A stretch of DNA of 64,000 nt from Gymnogyps californianus (GCF_018139145.2 NC_059480.1:15872428-15936427), one strand, 5' to 3'; counted from the stretch's first letter, positions 24,501 to 38,370 are shown. Notes: generated from the sequence alone by a model not told the origin. Numbers and translations: made by a program.

Positions 24501-27282
24501 GATATTTCTCACATCATCACATCAACTAGTAACAACATTCAGCAGCAATGCATTTTCATCTTTGTTTTCAGTAGTAGAGGCCTGGTGGTATCCAGAGACT
24601 GATCTATTCCCAAATATTCCGATAAGAGTACTTCTCAGTTTAAATCCCTATTCTGCAAATTGATGCCTTCAGTAGAAATTAAGCTCATATTGAAAGTAAA
24701 CCCTGAACTTGGCTTGCCTGGGACTCTCACACTGGTAAAATTTGGAGATGCTCCTGGAAATATGCTGATTGATACTGGTGTTATGACAAATTAAAACGAT
24801 GCCTGGCACAGTAGGTCTTCATGTTTCTCTAGGCATCCCAACACTACGTTTGATATTTGGGGCAATAGGAGCAAGCATTCTGTCTAGGTAGGCAGGGTCA
24901 GATTGTGGCTCTGTTATTAGGCTGTCTGTTACTGCCAATACACATCTTTGCATTTGTCCTGAGACTATTTGGGGCACTGTCATATGTCTGCAAGTGCAAG
25001 ACATCTCATCTGCAGATGCAAATGGAATCACACACATAAGAGGTACAATCGCATATTCAAGATTAGCATTTGGCTTATGAGCAGAACAGGCGTTCCTTGT
25101 TTTGCTTGTGCAGTGATCTGTGCATTCATGTACACTTTACTTACACTAGTTCTAGAAAATCTTCCTACTGCTGTTTATTCAGGTAGACAGTGGGTTATAG
25201 TGTACTATATACTGTACAGTATAGCAAATACTGTACAGTCAGCTTCAAATTAATGGAAGCAATAGCTCCGTGTACATAAGCGACAGATAGGAAAACTTGC
25301 AATTCCTTGCTGAGTTTAGGGAGCACTGACAGCTCTTATGGTCTGTGGCAGTTCAGAGTGTGGTATGTGCATTGCTGGTGGGAGATGGGAATGGTGGCTT
25401 AATGCCACTGAACTGGAGATGGGAGTGGGTCGCCAGGCTGAGAAGCAGTGGTGTAGCACTGGGGGTCATCAGCACTTTTTCCTTCCTGCACCACGTCTCT
25501 TGCCTGCCATTTTCTGCCACTGTTCAGAGTGTGTCGGTGTTCCTGCGTACATTTTGCTCAGGCTCCCTCTTCCTGTTGCGTGTCGTTCCAGGATAATGCC
25601 TATTGTTGACACTCGTATGCTAGTAGAAGGAATACTTTTGTCTGACTTAGTTTAATTCACCTGGGAAACGAATTAAGCAAAACTCTGAAAATCTTTTTTA
25701 TTGTAATAGGAGCACTCCTCTAGGGTATTATTCAAGAATAGCTATAACATTTTAAATCCACACTTTCCTTTATTCTGAAGTAACTCTCTCATGTAGATAT
25801 ATGCTAAGCATGTCTCCTGGAAGCCCATAGTGCTTGTGCATCTTTGTAAAAAAATCTATTCTGGCTGAGCTAGAAATGATGGATTTGATAGAGTTTTTAT
25901 TGGGTGAAATTGCTTGGTTTCTATCATACAGAAGTTCAGAGATATAGATTATAATGAACTTAAAGTTATATGCATGTAACTTTTTTTAAGTGCTCGCAGC
26001 CAGTTCTGTGTAGTTATGCAAAGGAAAGTCTTTGATATTATGCAGGATTTTATTGTTCAGTTCGCAATAAAATATTTCATAAATCTTCAAAAGCAAATGC
26101 GGGTCCGGGGACTCCCTGGGTGTTAGGTGGCATATGCATAGTTGTCAGCCAGATAATCTGGGCTCACAGAGCTGGGCGTCCAGAATTGCTGGATCTTCAG
26201 CCAGTCTTCTGAGTCTTGAAACTTGTCTGAGTCCTACCAGAGTGTCACTGATACTGAATCATATTTGTGAAATGCTTTACTTTCAGTGAATGAGCAAATT
26301 CAGGCAAAATAAGCTTCATCTGAATTTTCTTAAGTAGCTGTAATCAGGACGATAAACAGTACTCTGAAGCAGAGGTTGGCTGGTTTATGGCACTTCTCAC
26401 CTGGAGGTTTACATGGTTTTGCAAAAGAATAAAGTTTCACTTCCTTCACTTCCCAAACTAAACCAAGGAAAGAGGAAGAGTTTGTCTCAGTTTAAACACC
26501 ATGTGCAACTGTGACACATTATAAACTGTAAGTCTGAGTGGGAAATGTTAATGAAGAATTTAATGAAAGATTTTTTCAGCTTTTCCATCGGTTTTCCTGA
26601 ATAACTGTATACATAAAATACTGTCTTCTGTGTTACTGTTTTTTCAATTGAAGAGTAACAAAAGAATCCAGGTTCATAAGCAGATAATTAAGGCTGATGA
26701 CTTTCAGAGCAAATGCTTTCAGCTTAAGAGCTATGTGAAGATCGTTAGGTCACGTCCACTCAAAGACCGAGGAGTATTTCCGGAGGTAGGTCTCAGTTCA
26801 GTGAACCGTCTAAGTGTGTATTTTACTCTACGCATGCACCTAGTCCCATTTTAAGATGATCATGTGCTTGAATACTTAACAGAATCATTGTTTTAGATGA
26901 GTGGCTTTCAACCTTTTTTAACATGTATCATCCCTAAAATTCTTCCTGTTTTTCCTGTCCAACAGATCATTGATGGTAGGCTTGTTTTCTGTTTCCAGCA
27001 GACCCCTCTGGAGGTATTCACAGCCATCAGGTCCCAATTGAAAAGCCCTGTTCATTAAAGAAACTCAAATCCTACTGCTTTGTTTGTGAGAATGATTTAC
27101 TTCTGGCTCACTGAACTTTGTCTCCAAACCAGTCCACTTCTCTTCCCACAGCCCTTTCTGCTGCTTTCCAGAAGTAACCTGTGCCTTTTTTTACCAAACT
27201 GATGCTAATTGTAAAAATTTTAAGCCAGGTGGTACAGATATCATCAGAAGTTCAGCAGACTCTGAAATCTAGATGAGATTGC
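21541..27282. other. Gene-free stretch, probably intronic
   Basis: AT-richer sequence with only short chance frames. If the exon at 20838 is real, this is the start of its first intron. It contains a palindrome pair at 25208-25239. A diverged segment around 26895-27010 with a TTTCAACCTTTTTT motif may be an old interspersed repeat, but I could not place it. Confidence 0.55.
25208..25239. repeat. Perfect 16-bp palindrome with a second 10-bp copy
   Basis: TATACTGTACAGTATA at 25208-25223 is its own reverse complement, and ACTGTACAGT recurs at 25230-25239, giving two copies of the same palindromic core 19 bp apart. It could be a dimeric binding site or simple chance; no consensus factor is assigned. 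Confidence 0.6.
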
Positions 27283-27857
27283 TCATAGAATCATAGAATT
27301 GTTTAGGTTGGAAAAGACCCTTAAGATCATCAAGGCCAACCGTTAACCTAGTACTGTCAAGTCCACCACTAAACCATGTCCCTAAGCACCATATCTACAT
27401 GTCTTTTAAATGCCTCCAGGGATGGTGACTCAACCACTTCCCTGGGCAGCCTGTTCTAATGTTTGACAACCCTTTTGGTGAAGAAATTTTTCCTAATATC
27501 CAATCTAAACTTCCCCTGGTACAACTTGAGGCCATTTCCTCTTGTCCTATCGCTTGTTACTTGGGAGAAGAGACTGACACCCACCTTGCTACAACCTCCT
27601 TCCAGGTAGTTGTAGAGAGCGATAAGGTCTCCCCTGAGCCTTCTTTTCTCCAGGCTAAACAACCCCAGTTCCCTCAGCTGCTCCTCACAGGACTTGTTCT
27701 CTAGACCCTTCACGAGCTTCGTTGCCCTTCTTTGGACACACTCCAGCACCTCAATGTCTTTCTTGCAGTGAGGAGCCCAAAACTGAACACAGTATTCGAG
27801 GTGTGACCTCACCAGTGCTGAGTACAGGGGGACAATCGCTTCCCTAAATGCGATGGT
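27283..27857 (-). mobile_element. CR1 LINE, 5'-truncated, well preserved
   Basis: Minus-strand CR1 retrotransposon 3' portion. The terminal ATAGAATCATAGAATT repeat, which marks the CR1 3' end, lies at 27285-27300. The ORF2 C-terminus reads in the minus direction from about 27857. Recognisable blocks include [40 protein letters not shown] and [20 protein letters not shown], all standard for the end of the CR1 reverse-transcriptase ORF. A TGG-to-TAG change just after RVVKH stops the frame near 27456; beyond it the NRLPREV-like continuation is still readable. The open frame extends upstream to 28043, but the sequence past about 27857 no longer resembles CR1. This is much less diverged than the other LINE pieces in the window. 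It lacks the endonuclease and most of the polymerase, so it is inactive. Confidence 0.95.
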
Positions 27858-30800
27858 AGTACACAAAGCTTTCAATTGTATGAATAGATGTTTGCTTAAA
27901 AGGCCTTTAAATAGATTCTTCCCCTTGGAGGAAAAGAGATGTGTAACGTTTAATAATAAAAATAGCGTTTCTTCCCATAGCCTGAAATGGCATGGAAGGA
28001 GGTAATCATGTTTTGTATGGCAAAGCATTTTTCTAAATGGCATGTTTATGCCTTTCTAGTATTGTGGCTGCGATTGGCTGCTGGGCCTATTTGCATGTGC
28101 TAAATTGCAGTCCTGGGGATCTGTGAAAACAACCCAGCAAAGCCAATCTCAGCTGGGAGCATGGAAGCTGATGCTAATTTTGTGATGAGCCACCCACAGG
28201 CCCAGCGTGAGTCATTATCATTGTTTTGTTTTCCAGAAGTTGGCACCGAATGCTTCCAGGATCCAAAGTGTGGATTATCTCTGGAATTGTATTTATTCCC
28301 TCATAGCTTTCTTTGTTCCAGATAAGAGGAAAGAATAGGAAAAAATCCATTCTAAAAAACATGAAATAATTAATTGTTTCCTTATTAGTGTTCTCTTCCT
28401 GCTTTAATGTGCATTCACAGCCATTGTTCACTTGAAAACTCACTTGTGCATAGCCCAGCAATCACGCTGCTCAGTCCTCATCAGCTCGCTTTGTGCCACT
28501 GAGGGGATGGGTGGGCAACAGTAAGTACAGTGAGATGAAGTGACTTGACTGAAGTCATTGCTTGGCTCTGGCAGAGCTGAGATGGGGAGTTTCTGCTCTC
28601 TGTTCTTGTATGTGTCCCACTAGTTTCTCAGTGAGTCTTTTTATAAAGCCACAGCTATACACGGGACCAGCTGGGGCATCCATTTGCTGTAGGTCAGGAG
28701 TCTTTTATCTGAGAAATGCACTGGCCTTATTCCCAGGGTTGTAGGCCTGATACCCACTTGCTGAGGTTGCTGGTCCTCCTCAAGATAGGACAAGGTGTAG
28801 AGAGAACAAGAAAATCCCCTGCCCTGTGCTGGGACTGTGACAAACATAGTCAATTTGGTCTTAGTTTTTAGCTCTTCTTCCAGTGTCTCTTCTCAAACAG
28901 ACTTCTTTGGTGTGCCATTGACCATGCAAGTGTACCTGCAGGGACCGTGGGCCAGATGCAGAGGAAATGCTGGGACCTTCAGGAGAAAGGTCCGGGAGTA
29001 GGCAAATGCATGTGTGTGGGCATACAGAAGCATAGAGAAGTGTTTTAAATGCAAAACTTGGATACACAGTGGGTGGAAAAGACATGGACAGTGTGGGAGG
29101 GCTACATGAGCATGGGAGTGGAATAAGGAGCTGAGAGCACTGAAGAAGAGGAATGGAGAAGGAAGGACTTTTAATGAAACTGGCTTAAAAATATAGCTGG
29201 ACATGCTGTGCTTGCTTTGTGGATAAAAGTACCCAACACGGAGCTCCCTGCTCTGCCTTAGTCTAGTGACTTTTCAGGATGGGGAAGTCTGCTGGGAGGA
29301 TCCCAAGTATGCTAGGAGGGAGGGACAGGCCATAGCAGTCTTCCTTATGGGGCCTGGGGTGGAGCTGGACATACTCAAACAGAGCGTTCAAACTGGAAAA
29401 GCACAAGGATCAAAAGTGTCCATGATACTCCCACAGTGACAATACTCAAGCATCTCTGTGATGTTGGTGTGTCTACAAATGACCACTGGAAAGGTATTGC
29501 CAGGTCCTCCATGCTGCAAATTTCTTCTCAAGTTCTGGATTTCCTCTTTTGTCGCAATATGAAATGAAAATCAAACCAAACAAAATAATAATGATTATAC
29601 TGCTGGTGGGACTGGGCAGCCAACGTGCTGCCACTGCTTTTCTGAGTTCCTGTGACTTACTGTTGCCGTTGCTTATCCTCTTCGGTGGCTGTTTTTTGCT
29701 GGAGGAGACAGCAGCTTTTCATTTTATGTGTGGATAGCCCTGACACAACAGGCTCTGGTCTCTTGCAGGAGCATGCATACCATGGGCTTTTATAAACAAA
29801 ATCAAGTAGCAGTTAGAGCATCTTTAAGTGCGCCTCACCCTACGTGGAATCCCAGAAGTGAAATTCAAGCACAGACCTTGACAGTCTGGGGACACCTTCC
29901 TATGTCCTGGTGCACGGTGCTCCCTTTGCTCCCAGCTCTGTGTGCCCAGGCCCTTTACTTACCTGCTTCTTGAGTTTAGAAAGAGCTTAGGGGTATTCTA
30001 GGTGGTGTATTGGTGAGACTGGAGGGACTCTTAGCTGTTGCTTTTGAAAGGCTGATTTCCCCAGGTATTTATGTTCTGTGCAAGCAGGGTATAATCTTTA
30101 TAAATATTCTGTTGGTTGATCAGACAACTACGTATACAAATATTCACGTATGGCTTAACGTCCTGCAACTGTGCTCGAGTGTTCCTCTCTCATAACTGGG
30201 ATTTACCTGTTATGGATAAGACAAAGAAACTCGGTTTGCTGTTTCCTCTGTTTCTGCATCTGCTGGAGTTTCTGTGATGAATCCTTTACTGTTCTCACCC
30301 TTAACCTGAAGAGGCAGTTCTGGGGATATAATTCATGTCCCAGCCACTTGCAGGCTGCTCAGCAAGTGAAATGCACCTTCCCTGCCCCCACCTTGCCTGG
30401 TAAATGGCTGACACACATCTTAAAGCATCTTGCTTGGAGATCAGTTACTGCCCTGCAACTCATTCATAGCACCTCGGCCAAGAAGGTGACGTGACTTTGT
30501 TTTTTAGGGTTGGTTTGGGGCTTTTTCTAAGGTTAGAAAAGGTGAATTAGAACGATCAAATTTCTTCAGATGGTATGTGAAGTACGAATAAGAAGCACAG
30601 TTAAGTGGGAGCATGTCTTTTTCTGAGGAAACACTTTAGTGAATGAATTTTGCACTTTTTTGGCGTTCCTGGCAAGTGGTGGGTCTTGCTGAGAGCACTG
30701 CCATGAGAGCTTCTCTCCTGCCCATCCACAGCCCATGCCCTTTAGGTCAATACTTCTCTGTCTAATATGCTGGCTGGCAAGGCAAGCTCTCCCCTCAGCA

Positions 30801-31744
30801 AGGGATGCTCCAACCTCCCAGAGAAAGTCAGGAAACACAGTTTCTATATGATAATCTGCTAAATATAAAAATACTAAAACCAGAGGCTTTTCTTTGTTAG
30901 TAGTGGGGAAAAAAAAACAAATTGGAAGAAAGATCCAGACAGGCACGCTGCTTTGCAGAACAGCCAAGGGTGCCTCTTGGGGACTGTGCTAGCAGCTGTA
31001 CCGGCACAAGGTGGCCCTGCACTGTGGGGAGAGTTTATTGCCTATGTTACATGTCCACTGAGGAAAAAGGGTTTTCATAAGAAAATCCTGTTTTGACAAG
31101 GGCCTGGCAGGATGCAGAGAGAGAAATGCAGAGCCTTGAAGTGTGCTGGAAAGGCAGGTGTGGGTCTGACTCCCACCCAGAGCAGGGAGGAAGGGCTGGG
31201 TGCATCCCCCTTGCTCAGCCTGGAGGCATCACTTCTCTTTCTCTCCTGTCCCCCTGCTCACTCGGGTGAGCTCCAAACTAGGTGCAAGTCTCAAACTTAA
31301 TAGCCTTTCCCCACTGCTTCATTGCTCCCAGGCTGTAGAAGGGGAAGACGGCACAGTGCTGGGGAGGAGAGAAAGGCATCGTGTCTCTATTATTTATGGG
31401 AATGTTCATTTGGCTGGTAAAACACTGCTGGGATTAAATGTTAGAGAGGAAGGACGTGCTTGCTACTCAGTGAGCACGTGTTGCCCCACTAACTGCCAAG
31501 GGACAGTCTTCTGTTTTAGCACTTTTATAATCTCTCTTTAAGCCTTGAGACCAGGAGCCAGTGTGTCTTACTCCCTATTTCAGCTTCACTTTATCCACAG
31601 CACTGTTGTGTTATAGAGCCAGATCTTCACTGGATTTAATATAGACTGGAGAGCATTATTTGGCAAAAAAGAAGCCTCTGAAAAAAGTCACCAAAAAAAA
31701 GAGACATATGGAAGCAGCATCAATTAACAGAAAAATGAGAGCAA
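27858..31744. other. Gene-free stretch
   Basis: No supported gene. About 28050-28200 has an unusually even base mix with ATTGGCTG and ATTTGCAT motifs (CCAAT-like and octamer-like), which could be regulatory. The rest is ordinary intron-like sequence with chance frames. Confidence 0.55.
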
Positions 31745-32330
31745 TTAAACTGGGCCAGAATAAAGTGTCCATCTAGCCCAGTAGTCTTTCTCCATCCACA
31801 TTAAACAGATAGAAAAAAGTAAGAAAGCAGCAATATGATGTGTCCCCCAAATGCTTTCCCAGGTGCTAGCTGTTTTCAGCTTAGAAAATTTTCTGAGTCA
31901 GATATGGTTTAATGTACTTAGAAATTCTCAGTGGATTTCTCTTCCATGTACTTGACCAGATTCCCCTTGAGTTCACGTACATTTTTTGCATCATAGTGTC
32001 CTGTGGAAAGGATTTCCTCAGACCTGTTGCATGAAGAAGCCCCTCCTTTCCTTTGTTTTGAACTTGGTTCCTACTAGCTTGGATTGATGCTTTCCTGAGA
32101 CCTAGTACTGAACAAGCTAGTGAATAACAGATCCTGTCCTCCTCTCATGCTACTTGTGATTTCATGGACCTCAAGTATACCCCTGCTAAGCTGTCTCTCT
32201 TACAGTCTGAAGAGTCTTTGATCTTCTTTGTTGCATTTCTCTAAACCATTCCCAGTTCTAGTAAGTGCTTGTTGCAATGAGAGGAGCACAACAGCACACA
32301 CAAACTATAGCTTGAACATTGCAGGGGTAA
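31745..32330 (-). mobile_element. Ancient CR1/L3-like LINE fragment
   Basis: Read on the minus strand, this matches the layout of an old CR1 3' region. On the plus strand, a GGCCAGAATAAAGTGTCCATC block, GTGGATTTCTCTTCCATG, CATAGTGTCCTGTGGAAAGG, CCTTTGTTTTGAACTTG, a CAAGTATACCCCTGCTAAGC block and TTTCTCTAAACCATTCCCAG follow in the order of the older CR1 lineage seen in turtles and birds. It is heavily mutated and no coding frame survives. The weaker part after about 32300 blends into unique sequence. Confidence 0.75.
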
Positions 32331-35300
32331 ATGGGAAAAATGAATTGAAACCTCCTCTTAGGCTTCTTTCTAATTTTTTTTGTCCTTAAATGATTTTCTG
32401 ATTCTTGTGCATGGAAGGGAAATACTCCTGGGTTTACTGGTAGCTCAGGTTTGCTTTTCATGTTCTTCCCCGTGACTTCTCCCCTCTCTGTGGCTGTCAG
32501 CTGCACGCCCAGCTCTCCAACAGAGACCGATCTAGAGCTGAAGGGGAAAGTGGCTGCACTGTCAAACAGCCCATCTCTGAATTCCAGTTCCATCAAAAAG
32601 CTCAAGTAGACATCTCATACAAACCAGTTTGCCATGGAGGAGAACTGAATCCTAGATAAATCCAAGTGCCCATGATTGCCTCAGTTCAGTGTGTCCTCCA
32701 GAATGAGAAGTCTCTTTTTGAAGAGCAGGAGGACCTGAGCCGGACCGGCCTTTGTGGCATGCCATGTGTAGTGGCACTCCCCATCCTCACCTGGCAGTGC
32801 CTGCTGACAAAAGCAGCTCTTCCATTTGTTTCCTGGGGCCATAGGCAGGCATCTTTCCTTCATTCCTTCCCTTGCCTCGAGCACCAAGAAAAACAAGGCA
32901 AGGCATTTATTTGCTTTGCCTTCATTTACGATGGACCAGATGGGACCTTGCCCATCCCCAGGGGCTCACAAACGGTGGGGTCAGTTCAGCTGGAGTGATG
33001 GTAGTTGTCATGTGGGGTGCAGAAAGGAGAGCAGGCTGGTGAATAGGCTATTATGGCCAAACGATGAGTTTCTGTAGCTGTCAGTCCCTACAAGCCTGTG
33101 TTTTAACTGGTATCTCAAGCTGTGTGTGGACACAACCTCAGTCAGCCGTTTGGCCACGTCAGGAGATGAGGATGGCCGTGCTGAAAGCTCTGTGTGTCAT
33201 GAAGCGTGGGGGATCACCTTGAGACACGGTTTCATCTTTTGGATGCTTTGAACTCCATTCTGCCTGATGAGCTGCAGTGGCGGTCGGCTGCCCATGGACC
33301 AGAGCGAGAGTCGGGGAGCCGGTTCTGTGCTGATGCGAGATGGTGGGGCGAGGAGCGAGATGCTGCCCCTCCTGTGCAGATCTCTGCAGCTGATCTGGGC
33401 TTACCCTGCAGCCAGAGGAGAGGAACCAGAATATCTGGGCTACAACTGAGCTCCTTTGTAGTACGCATCTCCTGCATGGTGAGATGAGCTGCAGCTTAAA
33501 TCCCATTGATTGTATTGACAAGATCTCCACCGAGTGTAGGGGAAGCCAGGGAGAGTTGCTCAGTCTAACATTTAGGCTGTGGGTGTCTGCATGTAACTCC
33601 ACCCTGGGTGCCACCACACCTCCTTCTGCCTTGTTGCCCTGTCTGTACAATGGAGACAATACTGCCCTCTTTGCAAAGTAGCTGTGGGACTAACCCAGGA
33701 CCTGTACGGACCACTGAAGAACTGTAAGTTTCAAAGTAGTTTAATATTACTCTGTCTGGACACTGGAACTGGGGGAACGGGTTAGGATTTTAGGTATTTA
33801 GCAGAAGACGTGCTGTGAGAATTTTAGAGTACAGTTGAGATTCCTCATTTGTGCTTTAAGAGGCATTTGAGACTCCCAGCCATTCAGTAAGCTCCCATTA
33901 AAAGCCCACACATTATAAATTTCTCACGTAAAAGTATTTAAGGTTCAGTAGGAGTGCAGCTTGGCAGGGAGAATATGTTGGCTGCCTGTTAAGAGAAACA
34001 GATGAAGGTAATTGCTTTCTAAGGGTTAAGTGCGACCCGTAAGCCAAGGCCTGCAGGGTTAGCAAGTGGCCAGCCAGCAGCTGGGATAGCGCAGTGATGG
34101 ATGTGTGGCTAACAAATGCCCTGTCCTTCCATCCCTCCAAAGAGAGCCTTGCTCGGTGAAGGTTTCTAACACTGAATCGGCAACAGCACTGATTTTAAAG
34201 TGCTCAGTTACAGCTTCTGCACACTAAATGTTAATGGAGATGTCTCAGGAGGTAGATTTCAGAGAAAACAGGGATTTCTCTGTTGTTTAGGGCTTGCTTA
34301 TCCTCTCTACATCACCTGCAGCTGCATGCCAACACATAGGCAAAGTGGGCTGTGACCTCAATCAGCTAGTTAATTTTAAGCCTGTGCTTAAGTGATTTGC
34401 TAAAACTGTGCTTATTCAGAGAAGGAAAGCAGACTGTATTTTCATTGCTCTAAGCTAGGTGAATTATAAGACGTAAGTAATTTTAATGATGAAAGGGTAA
34501 ATTACGCTTTGAAACAATTATTTAAATTTCCATAAAGAATATTAGTAGCAGTCAGGATGTCAGATGGTAGATAGTCATGTTTATACTTCGATAATAGCCC
34601 CTTCAAAGTTACTTGAAACACTCTATTGTGCATTTACATTTTTATCTCTGTATTTTTAAGATGAGAGGAGCTCATTAAACCGAAGTCTTTTTATGGTTTG
34701 TGTCAATAGAAAATGTTCTTTTAAATGTTCAGAAGGAATTGGTTACAGAAGCATGGGAAAGATAGGGAAGAGATTGTCTTCCTTTCGTGTTCAGTATATT
34801 CTTCGTCCTTTTGCTTTTTGATGACTAAACTGTTCTGTATTTGCAATTGAAAACTGTTGATTGGAAACTCTTGCAAGAGTAACACAAGTGCGGCTTGATT
34901 TTGAAAAATGCATTCATGATTGTTTGCCTAATTTGTGTGTGCAATTAGCGTGATTGCCACTGGAAATGGCCATGTGAGAACAGACTTTTGGAGATTTCTC
35001 TCTTTTTCTGATCTGTTTTCTCTCTCTTCTTCTTAAGGTGCCAGCTTCTATGATGTCTAATTATTAACCAGGGAAGTTTAATTTGGTAATATGTTTATTG
35101 ATCTCCTTTCATCTCTTACCTCTCCACTTTCAGATGTTTGTTAAAAGGATGAGGATGATTATTCCCTTCTGCTTCCTTCTCAAGTCCACTCGACACAACG
35201 TAAGAGAGGTTCTTTCATCTAAGTGGTTGATCTTGCAATTTAGAGAGTCAGATCCCACTAGGGTCTCTATAGATTCTTAAGTGGCCATAGTAATATTTAA

Positions 35301-38300
35301 GCAGTTTCCAGGCATGCATAAAGGATCATGGCTCTCATCTGTCAAATCTCTTACTCCCTCCTGAGGAGACCTGTGCATGCAGGGGACATTTATTGGTGAC
35401 AAGGTGGGATTTTTTTGTTTTGTTTTGTTTTAAATATGTGATGAATTAAAAAGGTAAGATAGATGAGTCTCTAGAGTATTGTCTTCAGGGAGGCTGAGAA
35501 ACCTGGTTCAGGTTAGGGATTTGCAGGGCATGTTCAATCTTTGAGCTGACTTAGAGGTTGTTCTTGTAGGAACATGGTACTGAGGCTGCAATTCCTCAGT
35601 GGCTTCACTGCCGTGTAAGAGAGTGGGACAAGCCTGTGCTCCCATCATCTGTGGGCACATACTCTTATTCCCTCCTGATGCTGATGCTAGTTCTGGGGGG
35701 TAAGCCAGAGCAGGAAACTAACCTTTTTTTTTTTTTTTTTTAAATTATTTTTGGTAAGGTTAATTTTCAATCAAATCAGCCTTACCTGAGTCATCATGTG
35801 GCCACACAAGTGCTGCTACTGTCAGGAGGGAAGCAGCAGGAAAGGTGTAGCAGGAGGCAGGGAGAGGAATGGGTGGAATTGCCCCTGTTAGCAGCTACCC
35901 ATGCTTATCTGGGTTTGAAGCGGTGGGATACTGCTCCCCTTCCGGTGACATTCGCATTGCGTTCATTGCTCCTGAAATTTTCTCCATCCCAAGATACAAC
36001 TAAGTCAAATCAAAAGATTCGGTGCCTCTCCTGTTTTGGGATGTGACTCAGACCTGTAGTTGCAGAGGTGGGAGAGCCATGGCAGTGCTGCAGAAGACAA
36101 ATATCCCCTGGATCATTAATCATGGGAAGGAGAGCACACTGGCTGATTGCTTATTGGCTGTGGTCTTTCATTAAGAGTAAACTCAATTTTCCCAGTATCG
36201 ACAGCTGCCTGATGGAGGGGCCATGTTATGTGGCAGGCACTGAACTGCCTAAAGCAAACACTCAGATATAGCCATATGTCAAGAATGATACCAGCAGTGT
36301 ATTTCCTTCTTTTCTTCTGTGCTCTCTCTCCTTGTTGAGAAGAAACAACTTCTAGGGATGAGACGTTAAATAGGCCAATCCTGGCCTGTCTGCTAGCTAG
36401 GAAATGCTGGGACATTAATGTACTTCAAGCAGGGAGGCTGGTTCTTGTTTGTCCTTGCTCATTCCTGGTCTGGGTTGGGACTGATTTAATTATGGAAATG
36501 TAGTACTATTGCCAAAAAGTCCTGCAAGCCAAACAAAACCTTTGTTTTCTTCCTGCCCAGTCCTTCTGATCCTTCCCAAAGCACAAACATTTATTGTGCT
36601 GTGAGGAAGAACTTTGGAAAGAAACAAGCAGAGCATGTTTTGCCAGGGAGCATCAGTTTCTGCTGGCCCCAGCACTGCTCTTCCCCCTGCCCTGTCTAAC
36701 CAAGAGCCCTCTCCATCAGCACAGCTCACTCAAGCATCTTCCCTCCTCGTTCTGAGAGCTTCTCCAGTCCCTTCCAACCATACAATTATAGACATGAAAA
36801 AATAAACTTGTTCTTATTCAGCACCTGATAAAATGGTGACTCAGGCATTTTCATTTTGCATTGGAAATGCAGGTTCTCACGCATTCAGAGTGTTCACCAG
36901 CATGCCGTCCGAATCTTAAAAGGACCTGTGTCTGCCCACTGGAAAGGCAAAACGGTTAAAAATGCAAAAGGCCATGTGGAGGCTTTCATAAGTAACTTTA
37001 TTTGGCCACATGATGAAGCAAACCAAGGTCACTTACCTGTCTCTGCACTTACCCTTGCAATGTAGTTATCTCAGCAACACCCTGACCTGCACCTAGCAGT
37101 GGGCTGCGGAGGTTTTATCTTCATACATTTATCCATTGCTGATAGTCAGGATAAATATCCTGTCCTTGATATCAGACAGCCTGCAGTGGGTCTTTCCAGA
37201 CAGACCCTGCTAAGGGGATCTATATTCTGCCAGCTATGCAGGAGAGCAAAGCAACTCGGTGTGTGCAGGGAAACACAGCAAAAGTTGGTACTTGCAGCCC
37301 CTTGTTGTACCCACTAGACAGCACTTGTGCAGTACCATTGCCTTGGTGGGAAGGAGCACAGCCTGAGCCACGGGAGGTCTGAAGAGCATCTACAATCCTG
37401 GGTGATCTTCTGGGCAGTGGGACTCCTAACACTGCAATGTCATGCTTCAAAGAAAGATGCCACAGAAAGCAGAAGAGCAGGAAGGAGAAGTCTTGGAGAA
37501 GGCAATTCCTGGCTTGTCCCTGCAGACAGCTTCATCCAGGCTTCTGGAGGATTTACTTAAGCCAAACCTGCACACAACCTGTGGGGCTTCATATAGGACT
37601 GCCCACGTGCAGCTGCGTGACCTTTTGATGCATTGGCAATCAGGTTAAACACACAGGAACGAATGAGAGGTTTGAACCAGACCAACCTGGCAACTAGGAG
37701 CTCTCTGGCCACTGGGGCTGCAGGTTCAGCCTGGCATTTGAGACAAATAGTGGAGCAAAGACACCTGATCAGGTTTACGATGGTCCTTGTGAACAGGGTG
37801 ATGACACCCTGTTCCTAAAATAAAGATGTTTCTGTGCTGTGTCAGGAGATCGCTGGCATACAGGCTGGAAGCAAGGTACTTGCTGAAAGGCATAAATCTT
37901 TCTAACCAGCTTCAGTTGAGTTATTTTCAAGCTCAGTGCTATGAAGCTTTCAAGGCAGTGCTATGAATCCCATCCCATTAGGGCTGCAGGAGCGTCAGCC
38001 AGCAAGATGGGCTCTCTGGAGCATGAGTCCCGTCTTCCTCCTGCCCACGTGCCCTGTGCCATGCAAAGAAAGTCCCTGGGTTGTGACAAGACTGAAAGGA
38101 TAACAGGGGCAGCAACTGAAGCAGCCGTGCTCTATCTCTGCCAGGCTTTGTGAGGGAGGGCTTGAAAGTCCTCCCAGTAAGCTGGGTAGGTGCAGCATGT
38201 TGTTTGATTTTGTTTTAGAATTAATTCATTAAATGGTATTTTATTGTATGCCTCTAGAGCAGCCAGAGTTATAGGATAAATATTTATACAGCACAGGTAC

Positions 38301-38370
38301 TGGGTTAAGAAAAGATGCAACAGATGTACAAATACATGTTTTTGCCCTTGCTTCTACATGAAGGTCCCTG
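32331..38370. other. Gene-free stretch with candidate conserved blocks
   Basis: No gene supported. An AT-rich block at 34420-34700 looks like conserved non-coding sequence. An acceptor-like tract ends in TCTTCTTAAG at about 35037 but no open exon follows. An 18-T run lies at 35724-35741. Frames at 33159-33659 and 36856-37065 have no recognisable domain. Confidence 0.5.
34420..34700. promoter_or_regulatory. Candidate conserved non-coding element
   Basis: AT-rich sequence without microsatellite structure, carrying homeodomain-type cores (AATTA, ATTTAAAT) and no open frames. It resembles the composition of vertebrate conserved enhancers. This is a judgement from appearance only; no alignment was available. 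Confidence 0.3.

Noticed and set aside
26895..27010. Possible ancient interspersed repeat sharing a TCAACC-TTTTT motif with 55515-55540
   Set aside because: The shared motif is too short to establish a family.
27857..28043. Upstream extension of the CR1 open frame
   Set aside because: The frame stays open but the residues no longer resemble CR1; treated as flanking sequence.
34998..35037. Strong pyrimidine tract and AG resembling a splice acceptor
   Set aside because: No open exon or matching donor follows; such tracts are common in introns.
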